A program made the position numbers and the translations under genes. From assembly GCF_000217715.1 (NCBI RefSeq), contig NC_015666.1:3360270-3424269 (forward strand): a stretch of DNA of 64,000 bases, in the 5' to 3' direction. The DNA is from Halopiger xanaduensis SH-6 (GTDB taxonomy: Archaea; Halobacteriota; Halobacteria; Halobacteriales; Natrialbaceae). Below the pieces are notes generated by a model. It was given only the letters and a program-made list of their open reading frames with translations. It did not search any database and was not told the origin of the DNA. Shown piece by piece: positions 43,116 to 51,356 of this stretch. Within the stretch, counting starts at the first letter, position 1, and each line of letters starts with the position of its first letter.

Positions 43116-43316
43116 TCAGTACAGCTGTTTCTCTCGTTCCGAACGTTCATTGTCGCTCTCTTGCTGTTTTCGTTGTTTTCGTCCGTGCCAGTACGTCCGC
43201 AGACCCGGGATGACCGTGTTCTTCAGATCCAACGCGAACGAGACGATCCCGTAGATCCAGAAGAAAAACAACACGAGCAGGCCGCCGTAGTAGACCAGCG
43301 GAACGAGGCTACTCAC
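43116..43316 (-). CDS. 66-residue membrane protein of the sugar ABC operon
   Basis: 66 residues: a short N-terminus, one strong membrane helix (about 6-32: GGLLVLFFFWIYGIVSFALD), then a basic, Arg/Lys/Gln/Glu-rich cytoplasmic tail. A GTG at 43316 is chosen; it overlaps the ATPase stop (43309-43311) by 8 bp, a coupling arrangement; a GTG at 43325 would add three residues. It is followed 3 bp later by the Gfo/Idh gene. Placement inside a tight transport operon suggests a small accessory subunit, but no family is recognised. Confidence 0.68.
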   Translation of the reverse strand: MSSLVPLVYYGGLLVLFFFWIYGIVSFALDLKNTVIPGLRTYWHGRKQRKQQESDNERSEREKQLY

Positions 43317-44544
43317 GCTGACCACCTGCGCTGCCCGCACTGCTCGTGTTGCCTGTTTCCGGACTCTCCGCACTCGTTGCGGGCCCCGCAGACAGTTCCT
43401 CGAGGCCGTGAACGAGCGCTTCGCCGGTCGCAGTGTCGAACAGGTGTATCTTCGACCGGTCGAGGACGACACTGACGTCGTCGTCCTCGTCGATCGCCGC
43501 GTCCGGATCGACGCTCATCAGCAACTGGTCGCCCCCGCTCGCGCCCCGGTCGCCGGTCATCGTCGCGCCGCCGGCGCCGTCGAGCGAGAGGTAGACGAAG
43601 ATCTCGTCGCCCATCGGCTCGAGGACGTCCGTCGTCGCGTCGATCGGCGTTGAGGCCGACGCGAGCGATTCGGCCGCGTCGGTTCGGGTCCGGTAGATGT
43701 CCTCCGGGCGGACGCCCATCGTCACCGTCTCGCCGACGGAAACGCCCTCGAGCCCGGCGGGATCGAGCGCGACGTCGAAGTGGTCGGTCGTCAATCCGTT
43801 CGCGGTCAGTTCGCCCTCGACGAGGTTCATCGACGGCGAGCCGATGAAGCCGGCCACGAACAGGTTGGCCGGCTCGTTGTAACACGTCAGCGGCGGGGCG
43901 ATCTGCTGGAGTTCGCCGTTGTTGATGACCGCGATCCGGTCGGACATGGTCATCGCCTCGGCCTGGTCGTGAGTGACGTAGATGATCGTCGTATCCAGTT
44001 GCTTGTGGAGCCGCTGGAGCTCCGTGCGCATGTGCACCCGGAGCTTCGCGTCCAGGTTCGCCAGCGGCTCGTCCATCAGGAAGACCGCGGGTTCGCGCAC
44101 GATCGCCCGTGCGATCGCGACCCGCTGTTGCTGCCCGCCCGATAACTCGTCGGGCATCCGATCCAACATCCCCTCGAGCTGGACGATCTCGGCGGCGCGG
44201 TCGACGCGCCGGTCGATCTCCTCCGTGTCGTACTTGCGCAGCCGAAGGCCGAACGAGATGTTGTCGTAGACGTCCATGTGGGGAAACAGCGCGATGTTCT
44301 GGAAGACCATCGCGACGCCCCGATCCTTCGGCGGGAGGTTCGTGACGTCGACGTCGCCGATGTGGATCGATCCCTCGGTCGGTTTCGTGAGGCCGGCGAT
44401 CGTCTCCATCGTCGTTGACTTGCCGCAGCCAGAGGGGCCGACGAAGGTGACGAACTCGCCGTCCTCGATCTCGAGGTTCATGTCGTCGACGGCGACGACG
44501 TCTTCGTAGCGTTTCGTGACGTTATCGAGTGTTACGCGTGCCAT
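43309..44544 (-). CDS. Sugar ABC transporter ATPase (MalK/UgpC type)
   Basis: 411 residues. CUT1-type ATPase that energises uptake. Walker A GPSGCGKST (36-44), Q-loop in MVFQNIALFPHM, signature LSGGQQQR, Walker B VFLMDEPLANLD, and the H-loop YVTHDQAEAM. The C-terminal MalK-like regulatory OB fold follows (GFIGSPSMNLVEGEL, VTMGVRPEDIY), ending in an acidic Ser/Gly-rich tail of about 35 residues. The single ATPase would homodimerise with the two permeases. It starts 8 bp before... after the permease stop at 44552, in one operon with the binding protein and permeases. Confidence 0.93.
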   Translation of the reverse strand: MARVTLDNVTKRYEDVVAVDDMNLEIEDGEFVTFVGPSGCGKSTTMETIAGLTKPTEGSIHIGDVDVTNLPPKDRGVAMVFQNIALFPHMDVYDNISFGLRLRKYDTEEIDRRVDRAAEIVQLEGMLDRMPDELSGGQQQRVAIARAIVREPAVFLMDEPLANLDAKLRVHMRTELQRLHKQLDTTIIYVTHDQAEAMTMSDRIAVINNGELQQIAPPLTCYNEPANLFVAGFIGSPSMNLVEGELTANGLTTDHFDVALDPAGLEGVSVGETVTMGVRPEDIYRTRTDAAESLASASTPIDATTDVLEPMGDEIFVYLSLDGAGGATMTGDRGASGGDQLLMSVDPDAAIDEDDDVSVVLDRSKIHLFDTATGEALVHGLEELSAGPATSAESPETGNTSSAGSAGGQRE

Positions 44545-44551
44545 ATGTTGA

Positions 44552-45586
44552 TCACTCCTTGAGTGCTCCGTCGGTGAGTCCGCTGACGATTTTCTCCTGT
44601 GCGAACACGACGAGGATCAGCATGGGCAACACGCCGACGATGCTGGCGGCCGCCATCAGGTTGAAGTCCGTCGTGTACTGGGTCTGGTAACTCAGGATGC
44701 CCCCGACCAGCGGCGACCACTGGTCGGGCTCGTTCTGCAGCGCCATGATCGAGCTGAAGAAGTACTCGTTGTAGACCGAGATGAAGGTCAACACGGCGGC
44801 GGTCGCGACGCCGGGCGCCGACAGCGGCATGATCACGCGGAACAGCGCGCCCAGCCGCGTGGTTCCTTCGACGCGCGCCGCATCCTCGAGCCCGTCCGGG
44901 ATCTGCGAGTAGAACGTGGTGAGGATGAAGATCGCCAGCGGCAGGAACAGCGCGCTCATGGGCATGATCATCGATCCCGGCGTGTTGACCAGCCGCGGCG
45001 GCGTGAACAGCTCGATCCCCAGGAACGGGACCGTCACCGCGTTCCCGAGGAAGGCGTCGAACAGCGGGATGAGAAACGCCGCGGGCGGGAAGTACGAGAT
45101 CGCCAGCACGGCGAGCATCATCAGCCCGCGACCGGGGAACTCGAGGCGCCCGAAGACGTACCCCGCGAGGCTCGCGAGGACGAGGACGATGATCGTCGTC
45201 GCCGACGCGAGCACGAAGCTGTTGAACACGTAGAGGTGGAACGGGACCTGCCGGAACACCTCGACGAACGCGGTGGGGTTGAGGTCGTGGATCGGGGGCG
45301 TCGGGAACGGCACCTCGCCGACGGCGGGGAGGGAGACGGCCCAGTCGCCCTGTTGGATCAACCCGTTCGGCGTCAGCGCGAGCACCAGCAGCCAGTAGAA
45401 CGGGAACAGCGTCGTGACGAGGAAGAAGATCGTCACGACGTAGAACAGCGCCCGGTACAGCCGGCTGCGCTTCTCCGAGTCCTCGATGACGCCGCGGGTC
45501 CAGCGCTCGAGCGGTCCGCGGTCTTCGTCGTCGGTCGACGGTTGTGCGGGCTCGCGAGCGGGTCCGGATTCTGGTACGTTCGACAT
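44552..45586 (-). CDS. Sugar ABC transporter permease (MalG type)
   Basis: 344 residues, about six membrane helices after an acidic N-terminal 35-residue stretch. The EAA loop that contacts the ATPase is PDGLEDAARVEGTTRLGALFRVIMP (about 240-265). The large periplasmic-side insertion after the first helix holds LNPTAFVEVFRQVPF, typical of MalG-type proteins. It lies 2 bp after the MalF-type permease stop, and 8 bp before the ATPase start. The ATG follows the conserved order binding protein-permease-permease-ATPase. Confidence 0.93.
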   Translation of the reverse strand: MSNVPESGPAREPAQPSTDDEDRGPLERWTRGVIEDSEKRSRLYRALFYVVTIFFLVTTLFPFYWLLVLALTPNGLIQQGDWAVSLPAVGEVPFPTPPIHDLNPTAFVEVFRQVPFHLYVFNSFVLASATTIIVLVLASLAGYVFGRLEFPGRGLMMLAVLAISYFPPAAFLIPLFDAFLGNAVTVPFLGIELFTPPRLVNTPGSMIMPMSALFLPLAIFILTTFYSQIPDGLEDAARVEGTTRLGALFRVIMPLSAPGVATAAVLTFISVYNEYFFSSIMALQNEPDQWSPLVGGILSYQTQYTTDFNLMAAASIVGVLPMLILVVFAQEKIVSGLTDGALKE

Positions 45587-45587
45587 T

Positions 45588-46601
45588 TCAGAATCCCTCC
45601 TTGTACTGCTGGTATATCACGCCCATCACGGCGATACCGATGACGCCGGCCGTCACGAACGCGACCGCGGACGCGAGGCCGCGATTGGTGTTGAACGTCG
45701 AGACGACCATGCACGACAGCGACGGGACGGTCGAGCAGTTCGAGACCGAATCGATGAGGCCGTAGATCCGCATCGCGGCGATGGTTCGAAACAGGACGGC
45801 GATGCCGAGCGTCGGCAGGACGAGCGGGAACGTGATCAGCTTGAACTGCTGCCACCTGCTCGCCCCGGCGACCTTCGCGACGTCGTAGAGGCTCCGGTCG
45901 ATGCTCTGGAGGCCGGCCAGGATGAGCAGCGCCATGAACGCCGACGTCTTCCAGATGTCCGCGACCGAGATGATCAGCAGGGAACTGGCCGGATCGTTCA
46001 GCGTGTTGTTCGCCTGAACGATCCCCCAGTCCGCGAGCGGGTCCGTCAGGAACCCGGCCGTGGGATGGAACATCAGGAAGAACATCATCCCCTGGATGAC
46101 GATCGGGATCGCCCACGGGATGATGATCGCGGTGCGAACCCACCGCCGGCCGCGGAAGTCCTGATCGAGGACCAGCGCCTGACCGAACCCGATCAGCGTC
46201 TCGAAGAAGACGCTCACGACGGTGAAGACGATCGTCACCGCGAGCGCGCTCCGGAGCAGCCCCTCGACGTGGACGAACGGGAACGTTCCGTCGACGCTAA
46301 CGCCGGGCAGGAACGTCGTCGAGCCGGGGAACCGCGAGTTGGCTTCGCCGGTAAGCAGTTCCACGTAGTTCCCGAAGCCGACGAACTCCGCGTCCGTCAA
46401 CACGTTCTGGTACATCGACAGCTCGAACGTCCGCAGGAGCGGATACAGCGCGATCACGCTCAACAGCACGATGATCGGCGACAGCAGCAGGTAGGCGAAC
46501 ACCGTCTCGCCGAGATTCTCGATCCAGCGCGTGATCGCGACGGCCGGCCCCGAACGCCTCGACTCCCGGACGGGACCGGGCGTCTTGTCTTCGGTGCTCA
46601 T
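45588..46601 (-). CDS. Sugar ABC transporter permease (MalF type)
   Basis: 337 residues with six to seven membrane helices. N-terminal ENLGETVFAYLLLSPIIVLL matches the first permease helix; the EAA loop is SLYDVAKVAGASRWQQFKLITFPL. The extracellular insertion NVLTDAEFVGFGNYVELLTG contains the FxGxxNY motif of CUT1 permeases. It starts 7 bp after the binding-protein stop. With the MalG-type partner it would form the translocation pore for an oligosaccharide or sugar. Confidence 0.92.
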   Translation of the reverse strand: MSTEDKTPGPVRESRRSGPAVAITRWIENLGETVFAYLLLSPIIVLLSVIALYPLLRTFELSMYQNVLTDAEFVGFGNYVELLTGEANSRFPGSTTFLPGVSVDGTFPFVHVEGLLRSALAVTIVFTVVSVFFETLIGFGQALVLDQDFRGRRWVRTAIIIPWAIPIVIQGMMFFLMFHPTAGFLTDPLADWGIVQANNTLNDPASSLLIISVADIWKTSAFMALLILAGLQSIDRSLYDVAKVAGASRWQQFKLITFPLVLPTLGIAVLFRTIAAMRIYGLIDSVSNCSTVPSLSCMVVSTFNTNRGLASAVAFVTAGVIGIAVMGVIYQQYKEGF

Positions 46602-46608
46602 CCTTGTG

Positions 46609-48078
46609 TCAGTCCTGTTCTTCGATTTCTTCGATCCCGTCCTGGAGGTCGGCCGCCGCCTGATCGGGCGCCTTGTCCCCGGCGACCGCGAGGTTGACCT
46701 CCTCGGCGATGAGACTCGACTCGTTCGTCCACACTTGCGTCACCGGACGCGGCATCGCGTTCTCGCCGGCGACGCGGAGGGTGTCCATGTAGTTGCCCAT
46801 CGGCTCGGCCTCCTGAACCTCGTCGGCGTCGAACAGCGCCGGCTTCGGCGGGATCCAGCCCCAGAGGTCGAACATGCCGAGGTTGAACTCGTCGGTCATC
46901 GTCGCGCGGATGACCTCGAGGGCTTCTTCCTTGCGTTCGGAGTTGGGGTTGAGCACGACGTGCCAGCCGCCGAGAGCCGCGGTCGTGCCGCCGGTACCGG
47001 GCTGAGCGGCTTCCTCCTCGGGGACGCCGTAGGGGATCGGCATCGCGCCGTAGTCCTCGACCGGAAGCGGGTCGTCGGCGTCGGCGACGTTCAGGTTGAT
47101 GGCGTAGGGCCAGTTGCGCTGCATCGCCGCGTCGCCGTTGAGGATGGCCGTGCGGGCGTCTTCCTCCGTCCACGAGGTGATATCCGACGTGGCGAGCCCC
47201 AGCGGATACTCGTCCTCGAGGGTGTGGTCGTCCGCCTCGTCGGCGACGAAGGTCCGCATCATCCGCAGGCCCTCGACGAACTCCGGTTCGTCGATCGTTA
47301 CCGGTCGATCGCCGACGGGGCCGAACAGGTTGTCGAAGCCGCCGAAGTACGCGCCGCCGAACGAGGACATGACCTCGTTCCACGTACAGCAGGCCGTCCC
47401 CTCGTACTGGTCCCACTGCGTCGCGAGGCCGTACTCGGCGTCGGAAGCCTCGACGATCTCCTGGGTGACCTCGGCCCACTCCGACCAGGTCATCGGTTCG
47501 GTCGCCCACTCCTCGAAGTCGCTCTCGCCGTAGCCGGCCTCTCGCGCGTAGTCCTTCCGGTACTGCATCGTCGGGTAGTCCGGGAACATCGGGACGCCGT
47601 ACAGATCATCGTTCTCCGGATCGCGGGCCGTCGCGGTGAACCGCTCGAAGTACTCGTCCTCGACCGTCGAGAGTTCGCTCTCGTCGAGTTCCTCGCTCAG
47701 GTTCGCGACGTGGCCCCGCTGGATGAAGACGTTCACCCACCCGTTGTCCATCAGGAACAGGTCCGGTTGGGTCTCGCCGGCCTCGAGCAGGTTCGTGTAC
47801 GACTCCCGGCGGGCGCCCGTCTCCTCGTCGCCGGGCTGGAGTTCGATGTCGACGCCGTCGGCGCCGCTCTCCTGCACGAGTTCGACGATTTCGTCGCCGA
47901 CCGACTCCGCGGCGTTCGGGTCGAAGCCCCAGACGACGGCCCCGTCGCTCGAACTCTCGCTACCGTAGATACACCCGGCCAGGCTGACGCTGGCGCCGCC
48001 GGCCCCGGCCGCCTTCACGAACGTCCGCCGCGACACGCTCGCATCGGTTCGATCTCCCTGTGAGTGTCTTTCACTCAT
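46609..48078 (-). CDS. Sugar-binding lipoprotein of ABC importer (Tat, lipobox)
   Basis: 489 residues. Tat signal with Arg17-Arg18 in SVSRRTFVKAAGAGG and a lipobox ending LAGC (Cys36), so a Tat-exported, membrane-anchored lipoprotein. The mature part is a family-1 solute-binding protein: FMDNGWVNVFIQRGHVANL, YGVPMFPDYPTMQYRKDY, TWNEVMSSFGGAYFG, AMQRNWPYAIN, PRPVTQVWTNESSLIAEEVN. The start at 48078 is used: the strongest A/T-rich promoter in this region lies 22-40 nt upstream. It is the first gene of the binding protein-permease-permease-ATPase-small protein-dehydrogenase run. Confidence 0.93.
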   Translation of the reverse strand: MSERHSQGDRTDASVSRRTFVKAAGAGGASVSLAGCIYGSESSSDGAVVWGFDPNAAESVGDEIVELVQESGADGVDIELQPGDEETGARRESYTNLLEAGETQPDLFLMDNGWVNVFIQRGHVANLSEELDESELSTVEDEYFERFTATARDPENDDLYGVPMFPDYPTMQYRKDYAREAGYGESDFEEWATEPMTWSEWAEVTQEIVEASDAEYGLATQWDQYEGTACCTWNEVMSSFGGAYFGGFDNLFGPVGDRPVTIDEPEFVEGLRMMRTFVADEADDHTLEDEYPLGLATSDITSWTEEDARTAILNGDAAMQRNWPYAINLNVADADDPLPVEDYGAMPIPYGVPEEEAAQPGTGGTTAALGGWHVVLNPNSERKEEALEVIRATMTDEFNLGMFDLWGWIPPKPALFDADEVQEAEPMGNYMDTLRVAGENAMPRPVTQVWTNESSLIAEEVNLAVAGDKAPDQAAADLQDGIEEIEEQD

Positions 48079-48099
48079 ATAAAAAACAATGATACTCAT

Positions 48100-48139
48100 C
48101 TATATTTATATTTAATGGACGAGTTACAACAGGTGTTGT
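48100..48139 (-). promoter_or_regulatory. Importer promoter with upstream inverted repeat
   Basis: The plus-strand block TATATTTATATTTAA (48101-48115) supplies a TATA region 25-37 nt before the ATG at 48078. Just upstream lies ACAACA-GG-TGTTGT (48126-48139), a perfect 6-bp inverted repeat with a 2-bp centre, at the position where archaeal activators (for example, TrmB-type or Lrp-type) bind next to the BRE. The TrmB gene is adjacent. Confidence 0.6.
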
Positions 48140-48247
48140 TAACGCGCTAATTCGTCGGATAGATGGAGAAAACAGCCGTTGCAGCGCGCCGGTGCCGGTG
48201 AATATCGATCGAGGTTTGAACCCGTTCTACACCGCAGGCTGCGGCGC

Positions 48248-49339
48248 TCACTCGAGGGCCGTGATCACAATCTCGATCGCCTCGATGTCCTCGAGCATCG
48301 CGCCCCAACCGCCGACCGTCACCTCGCCGTCGTCCGTCTCGATCGTCAGCGAGGCCTTCCCCGACAGCTGTAACAGCGTGATCGACTCCGTCGTTGCGTT
48401 CGCTTTCGAGTCGTCCAGGTCGTCGATGTACGAGACGTCCGTGATCGTCCCCGTTCGCGTTACTTCCCGTCCGGTGTCCGTGTCGTAGCCCCGAACGGTC
48501 GTTCGGATCGTGACGCCGTCAGCGAGGAGCGGTTCGACGTCGCGGAGACACCGCCTGAGGTCGACGTACGTGATCGGCGGCTCCTCGCGCCGGTCGGTGT
48601 AGATCGTCTCGTGAACCTCCCAGAGACAGGAGAGGAAGTACCAGTGGACGACGTACGCGAGGGTGCGGTCGTTGACGATGACGCCGTACTGGTTCGTCGA
48701 GTCGCCGTGCGGGGCGAAACAGGTCCACGATCGATCGATCAGCGCCACGAACGGCGCGGGGAGCGTGCGGTACCGCGCCTCCGCGCACGTCCGAGCGAGC
48801 GCGTCGGTCGACGGTAGCTCCGGCTCGGAATCCAGCTCCGGAAACAGACTTACCTTGACGTTGACGCCGTTCTCCCGCGCGGTCTCGAGCGCGTCCGCGA
48901 GCTCGTCGAACTGTGCGGGCGTCAGCCCGACCTGCACCTGATTGTCGGCCGCGCGGATCAGTTCGTCGGCCCGCGCCAGCACCGTATCGAGGCGCTTGAC
49001 GATGCTCACCCTGTGCTCCTCGAGGTCGGGGCGGCTCCACCGGTCCTCGATCTCTTCGGCCGCGGTCTGGAGGCGGTCGGCGCGGGCCCGGAGGTCCGCG
49101 AGGACGTCCGCCGGATCGTTCGCTCGAGCGTGGAGGCTGTCCTGCTCGTAGGTCTCGACGTAGCCCTTCTCCTCGAGGCCCCGCAGCACGTCGTAGATCC
49201 GCGGATCCGGCACCGAACTGGCCTGCGCGACGTCGGTCGCCGACGCCGAACCGAGTTCGAGCAGCGTTACGAAGGCGTCCGCCTGGTAGGGCGACAGCCC
49301 CGCCTCCTCGAGCGTGGCCGTCAGTTCGCCGCCGTCCAT
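48248..49339 (-). CDS. TrmB-family sugar-responsive transcription regulator
   Basis: 363 residues. The N-terminal winged helix is ATLEEAGLSPYQADAFVTLLELGSASATDVAQAS with recognition helix DPRIYDVLRGLEEKGYVE; a coiled linker (DLRARADRLQTAAEEI) precedes the TrmB C-terminal ligand-binding domain, with phospholipase-D-like first half (NQVQVGLTPAQFDELADAL) and a beta-rich second half (VTIRTTVRGYDTD). TrmB proteins repress or activate sugar-transport genes in archaea and release DNA upon binding sugars. It is 169 bp upstream of... and on the same strand as the ABC importer, so it is the prime candidate regulator. An ATG at 49339 is preferred to the GTG at 49342. Confidence 0.9.
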   Translation of the reverse strand: MDGGELTATLEEAGLSPYQADAFVTLLELGSASATDVAQASSVPDPRIYDVLRGLEEKGYVETYEQDSLHARANDPADVLADLRARADRLQTAAEEIEDRWSRPDLEEHRVSIVKRLDTVLARADELIRAADNQVQVGLTPAQFDELADALETARENGVNVKVSLFPELDSEPELPSTDALARTCAEARYRTLPAPFVALIDRSWTCFAPHGDSTNQYGVIVNDRTLAYVVHWYFLSCLWEVHETIYTDRREEPPITYVDLRRCLRDVEPLLADGVTIRTTVRGYDTDTGREVTRTGTITDVSYIDDLDDSKANATTESITLLQLSGKASLTIETDDGEVTVGGWGAMLEDIEAIEIVITALE

Positions 49340-49482
49340 CACCGCTCACCCCGTTCCCGTCCGCGCGCGCCGCCGCGCTGCGGCCCAGCGATCGCCGCGT
49401 CCTCGTTACTGCTCCAGCAAAACGACCGACTACCGCCGATCGCTCTGCGGGAGGGATTCACACTCATTTCAGGCCGGATAAC

Positions 49483-49493
49483 ACACCGGGTGT
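49483..49493. promoter_or_regulatory. Short palindrome next to a T/A run upstream of trmB-like gene
   Basis: ACACCGGGTGT is palindromic around its central G and is followed by AAAAAA (49494-49499), which reads TTTTTTACACC on the TrmB strand. It lies between the divergent TrmB gene (starts 49339) and the zinc-ribbon gene (starts 49550), about 57 bp before the latter. Its relation to either promoter is uncertain. Confidence 0.35.
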
Positions 49494-49549
49494 AAAAAAG
49501 ACTGTCTCCGGCGCCATACTGAAGGCGTTCGGCTCGAAACCGCGGCGGT

Positions 49550-50431
49550 ATGATCGGTCGCGCGCTCGAGCGCTTCCGCCGGCCGGAGTACACCGGCGCG
49601 AACAGATGCCTGCCGTGTACCGCTCTCAACGTCGGTCTCGTGGCGGCCGTCGCGGTCGCCCTCGCGATCGTCGACCGACCGGTCGTCGCCGCCGGCACCG
49701 TGCTGGTCGGCGCCGCGGCGATCTGGCTCCGCGGTTACGCCGTACCCTACACGCCCGCGATCGGCCCGCGACTCGCCGCACGAATGCCGGGCGATCCGTT
49801 CGGCCACGCCGACGATCCGGCGACCGGACAACGGCCGTCCGGACTCGCGGAGGGGACGGACGGCGAAGCGATCCAGCCGACCGGCGACGAGATCGTTACG
49901 GCGCTGCTCGAGGCCGGCGTCGTCGTCCCGGTTCCGGCGGCGGACGACGCCGACGGCGAGACCGATACCGACTCCGAGACGCCCCCCGAACTCACCCTCG
50001 CGGACTCGTTTCGTGAGGACTGGCGCGCCGAGATGGCCCGGCTCCGTGACCGCGACCTCGAGGAACTCGCCGCCGTCGCCGACGATCTCACCGTCCCCTC
50101 GGTCGCGGCGCGCGCGAGCCACACGGTACGCACCGAGACGATCGTGCTCGAGGGAGACGAGGTAACTGGTGGCGTCGCGTCGCTCACGCGACCGATCGCC
50201 GTCGCCGAACTCGGGGCGGCTCGCGCCCTCGAGTCGCGGATCGACGACCGCGCGATCCGCCTCGCCGCCGGCCGGCCGCTGCGATCGCTGCTGGCCTCGT
50301 GTCCGCGCTGCGGGAGCGAGCTGACGATTACGCAGACGAGTTGCTGCGGCGAGGTGACGCCGATCGGCGAAACGCCGCCGGAGAAGCTGGTCTGTCCCGA
50401 CTGCGACGTCCGGTATTTCACGTACGAGTAG
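49550..50431 (+). CDS. Haloarchaeal membrane protein with C-terminal zinc ribbon
   Basis: 293 residues, not recognised as a named family. N-terminal CLPC (Cys20, Cys23) precedes two membrane helices (about 25-58: LNVGLVAAVAVALAIV; VVAAGTVLVGAAAIWL). A long acidic middle (90-240) ends in a zinc ribbon: CPRCGSEL, TQTSCCGEV, LVCPDCDVRYFTYE. The design suggests a membrane-tethered protein with a cytoplasmic metal-binding end. ATG at 49550; divergent from the TrmB gene. Confidence 0.72.
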   Translation: MIGRALERFRRPEYTGANRCLPCTALNVGLVAAVAVALAIVDRPVVAAGTVLVGAAAIWLRGYAVPYTPAIGPRLAARMPGDPFGHADDPATGQRPSGLAEGTDGEAIQPTGDEIVTALLEAGVVVPVPAADDADGETDTDSETPPELTLADSFREDWRAEMARLRDRDLEELAAVADDLTVPSVAARASHTVRTETIVLEGDEVTGGVASLTRPIAVAELGAARALESRIDDRAIRLAAGRPLRSLLASCPRCGSELTITQTSCCGEVTPIGETPPEKLVCPDCDVRYFTYE

Positions 50432-50569
50432 GGACGGCATCGGCGAACTGTTCGCCCGGATCCATCAGCGCGGCTCGAGCTAGCAGCCGTAATCCGAGAC
50501 GCCGTTCACTTCATGCTGTAGGTAGTAGAAAACAGACATTATTTGTGCGTATAATGTAGAGAGGAGAAC

Positions 50570-51334
50570 ATGGCAGAGACATTCGATATCAGCGCCGCCT
50601 TCAATTACGGACTCAATCGACTCGCGACCCGCGGCGGTGCCGTGCTCGTCGGCATCTACGTTCTCTATCAGATCGTAGCGCAGGTCTCCTTTCAATCGCT
50701 GTTCGTCCAGTTGGCCGCCGATAGCTTCTCGGCCGATCAGCTGGACCAGCTCTACCCGCTTGCGATCGATATACCGATCACGGTCAGCGGCGTGGGAATC
50801 CTCCTGCTGATGCTCGGCGGCCTGGTCCTTTCCGTCGTCGCGACCAGAGCGCTGTATTCTAACATCGACAGGATCCCGACGACCGACCACACCCGACGGC
50901 TCGCGCGAACCGTCGTGGTGGCGTTCGTCGTATTAGTCATCTACTTCCTGATGGTCATGATCGGAACCGTCTTCTTCGTCGTCCCCGGGATCTTTCTCGG
51001 AGTGAGCTTCGTCTTCGCTCAGCCAGCCGTCATTCTCGAGGATGCTGGCGTTCTCGAATCGTTCAAGCGAAGCTGGGGCCTCGCGTCAGGGAATCGACTG
51101 AAACTGTTCGGTCTCGGGGTCCTCGTCACTGTTCTGGGCGGTATCGTCGGCGGTGTAATCGGGTTCGTCGGCGCGTTCGTTCCCCTGTTCGGCGAGTACG
51201 CGATAGCTGGCGTCACGGGAGCCGCGTCGGTCTTCGGACTAGCCGTGCTCGTCGGCGTCTACCAGCAACTCGTGCCTGCTGCCCGCAGCGGTGCCGGTTC
51301 CGACGTCGATCCCGGTGTCGGAACCCGACTATAG
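50570..51334 (+). CDS. Multi-pass membrane protein (DUF7847-type)
   Basis: 254 residues with about six membrane helices (IYVLYQIVAQVSFQSL; TVSGVGILLLMLGGLVLSV; VVVAFVVLVIYFLMVMIG; FVVPGIFLGVSFVFAQPAVI; LFGLGVLVTVLGGIVGGVIG; AIAGVTGAASVFGLAVLVG). The central VPGIFLGVSFVFAQPAVILEDAG followed by SFKRSWGLASGN is the conserved signature of membrane proteins related to YciC/DUF7847. Function unknown. The upstream region has TTATTTG and GTATAATG (50536-50556), A/T-rich promoter elements. It converges with a PfkB kinase gene, 22 bp apart. Confidence 0.75.
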   Translation: MAETFDISAAFNYGLNRLATRGGAVLVGIYVLYQIVAQVSFQSLFVQLAADSFSADQLDQLYPLAIDIPITVSGVGILLLMLGGLVLSVVATRALYSNIDRIPTTDHTRRLARTVVVAFVVLVIYFLMVMIGTVFFVVPGIFLGVSFVFAQPAVILEDAGVLESFKRSWGLASGNRLKLFGLGVLVTVLGGIVGGVIGFVGAFVPLFGEYAIAGVTGAASVFGLAVLVGVYQQLVPAARSGAGSDVDPGVGTRL

Positions 51335-51356
51335 ACCTCACTGAACCGCTCGCTCG

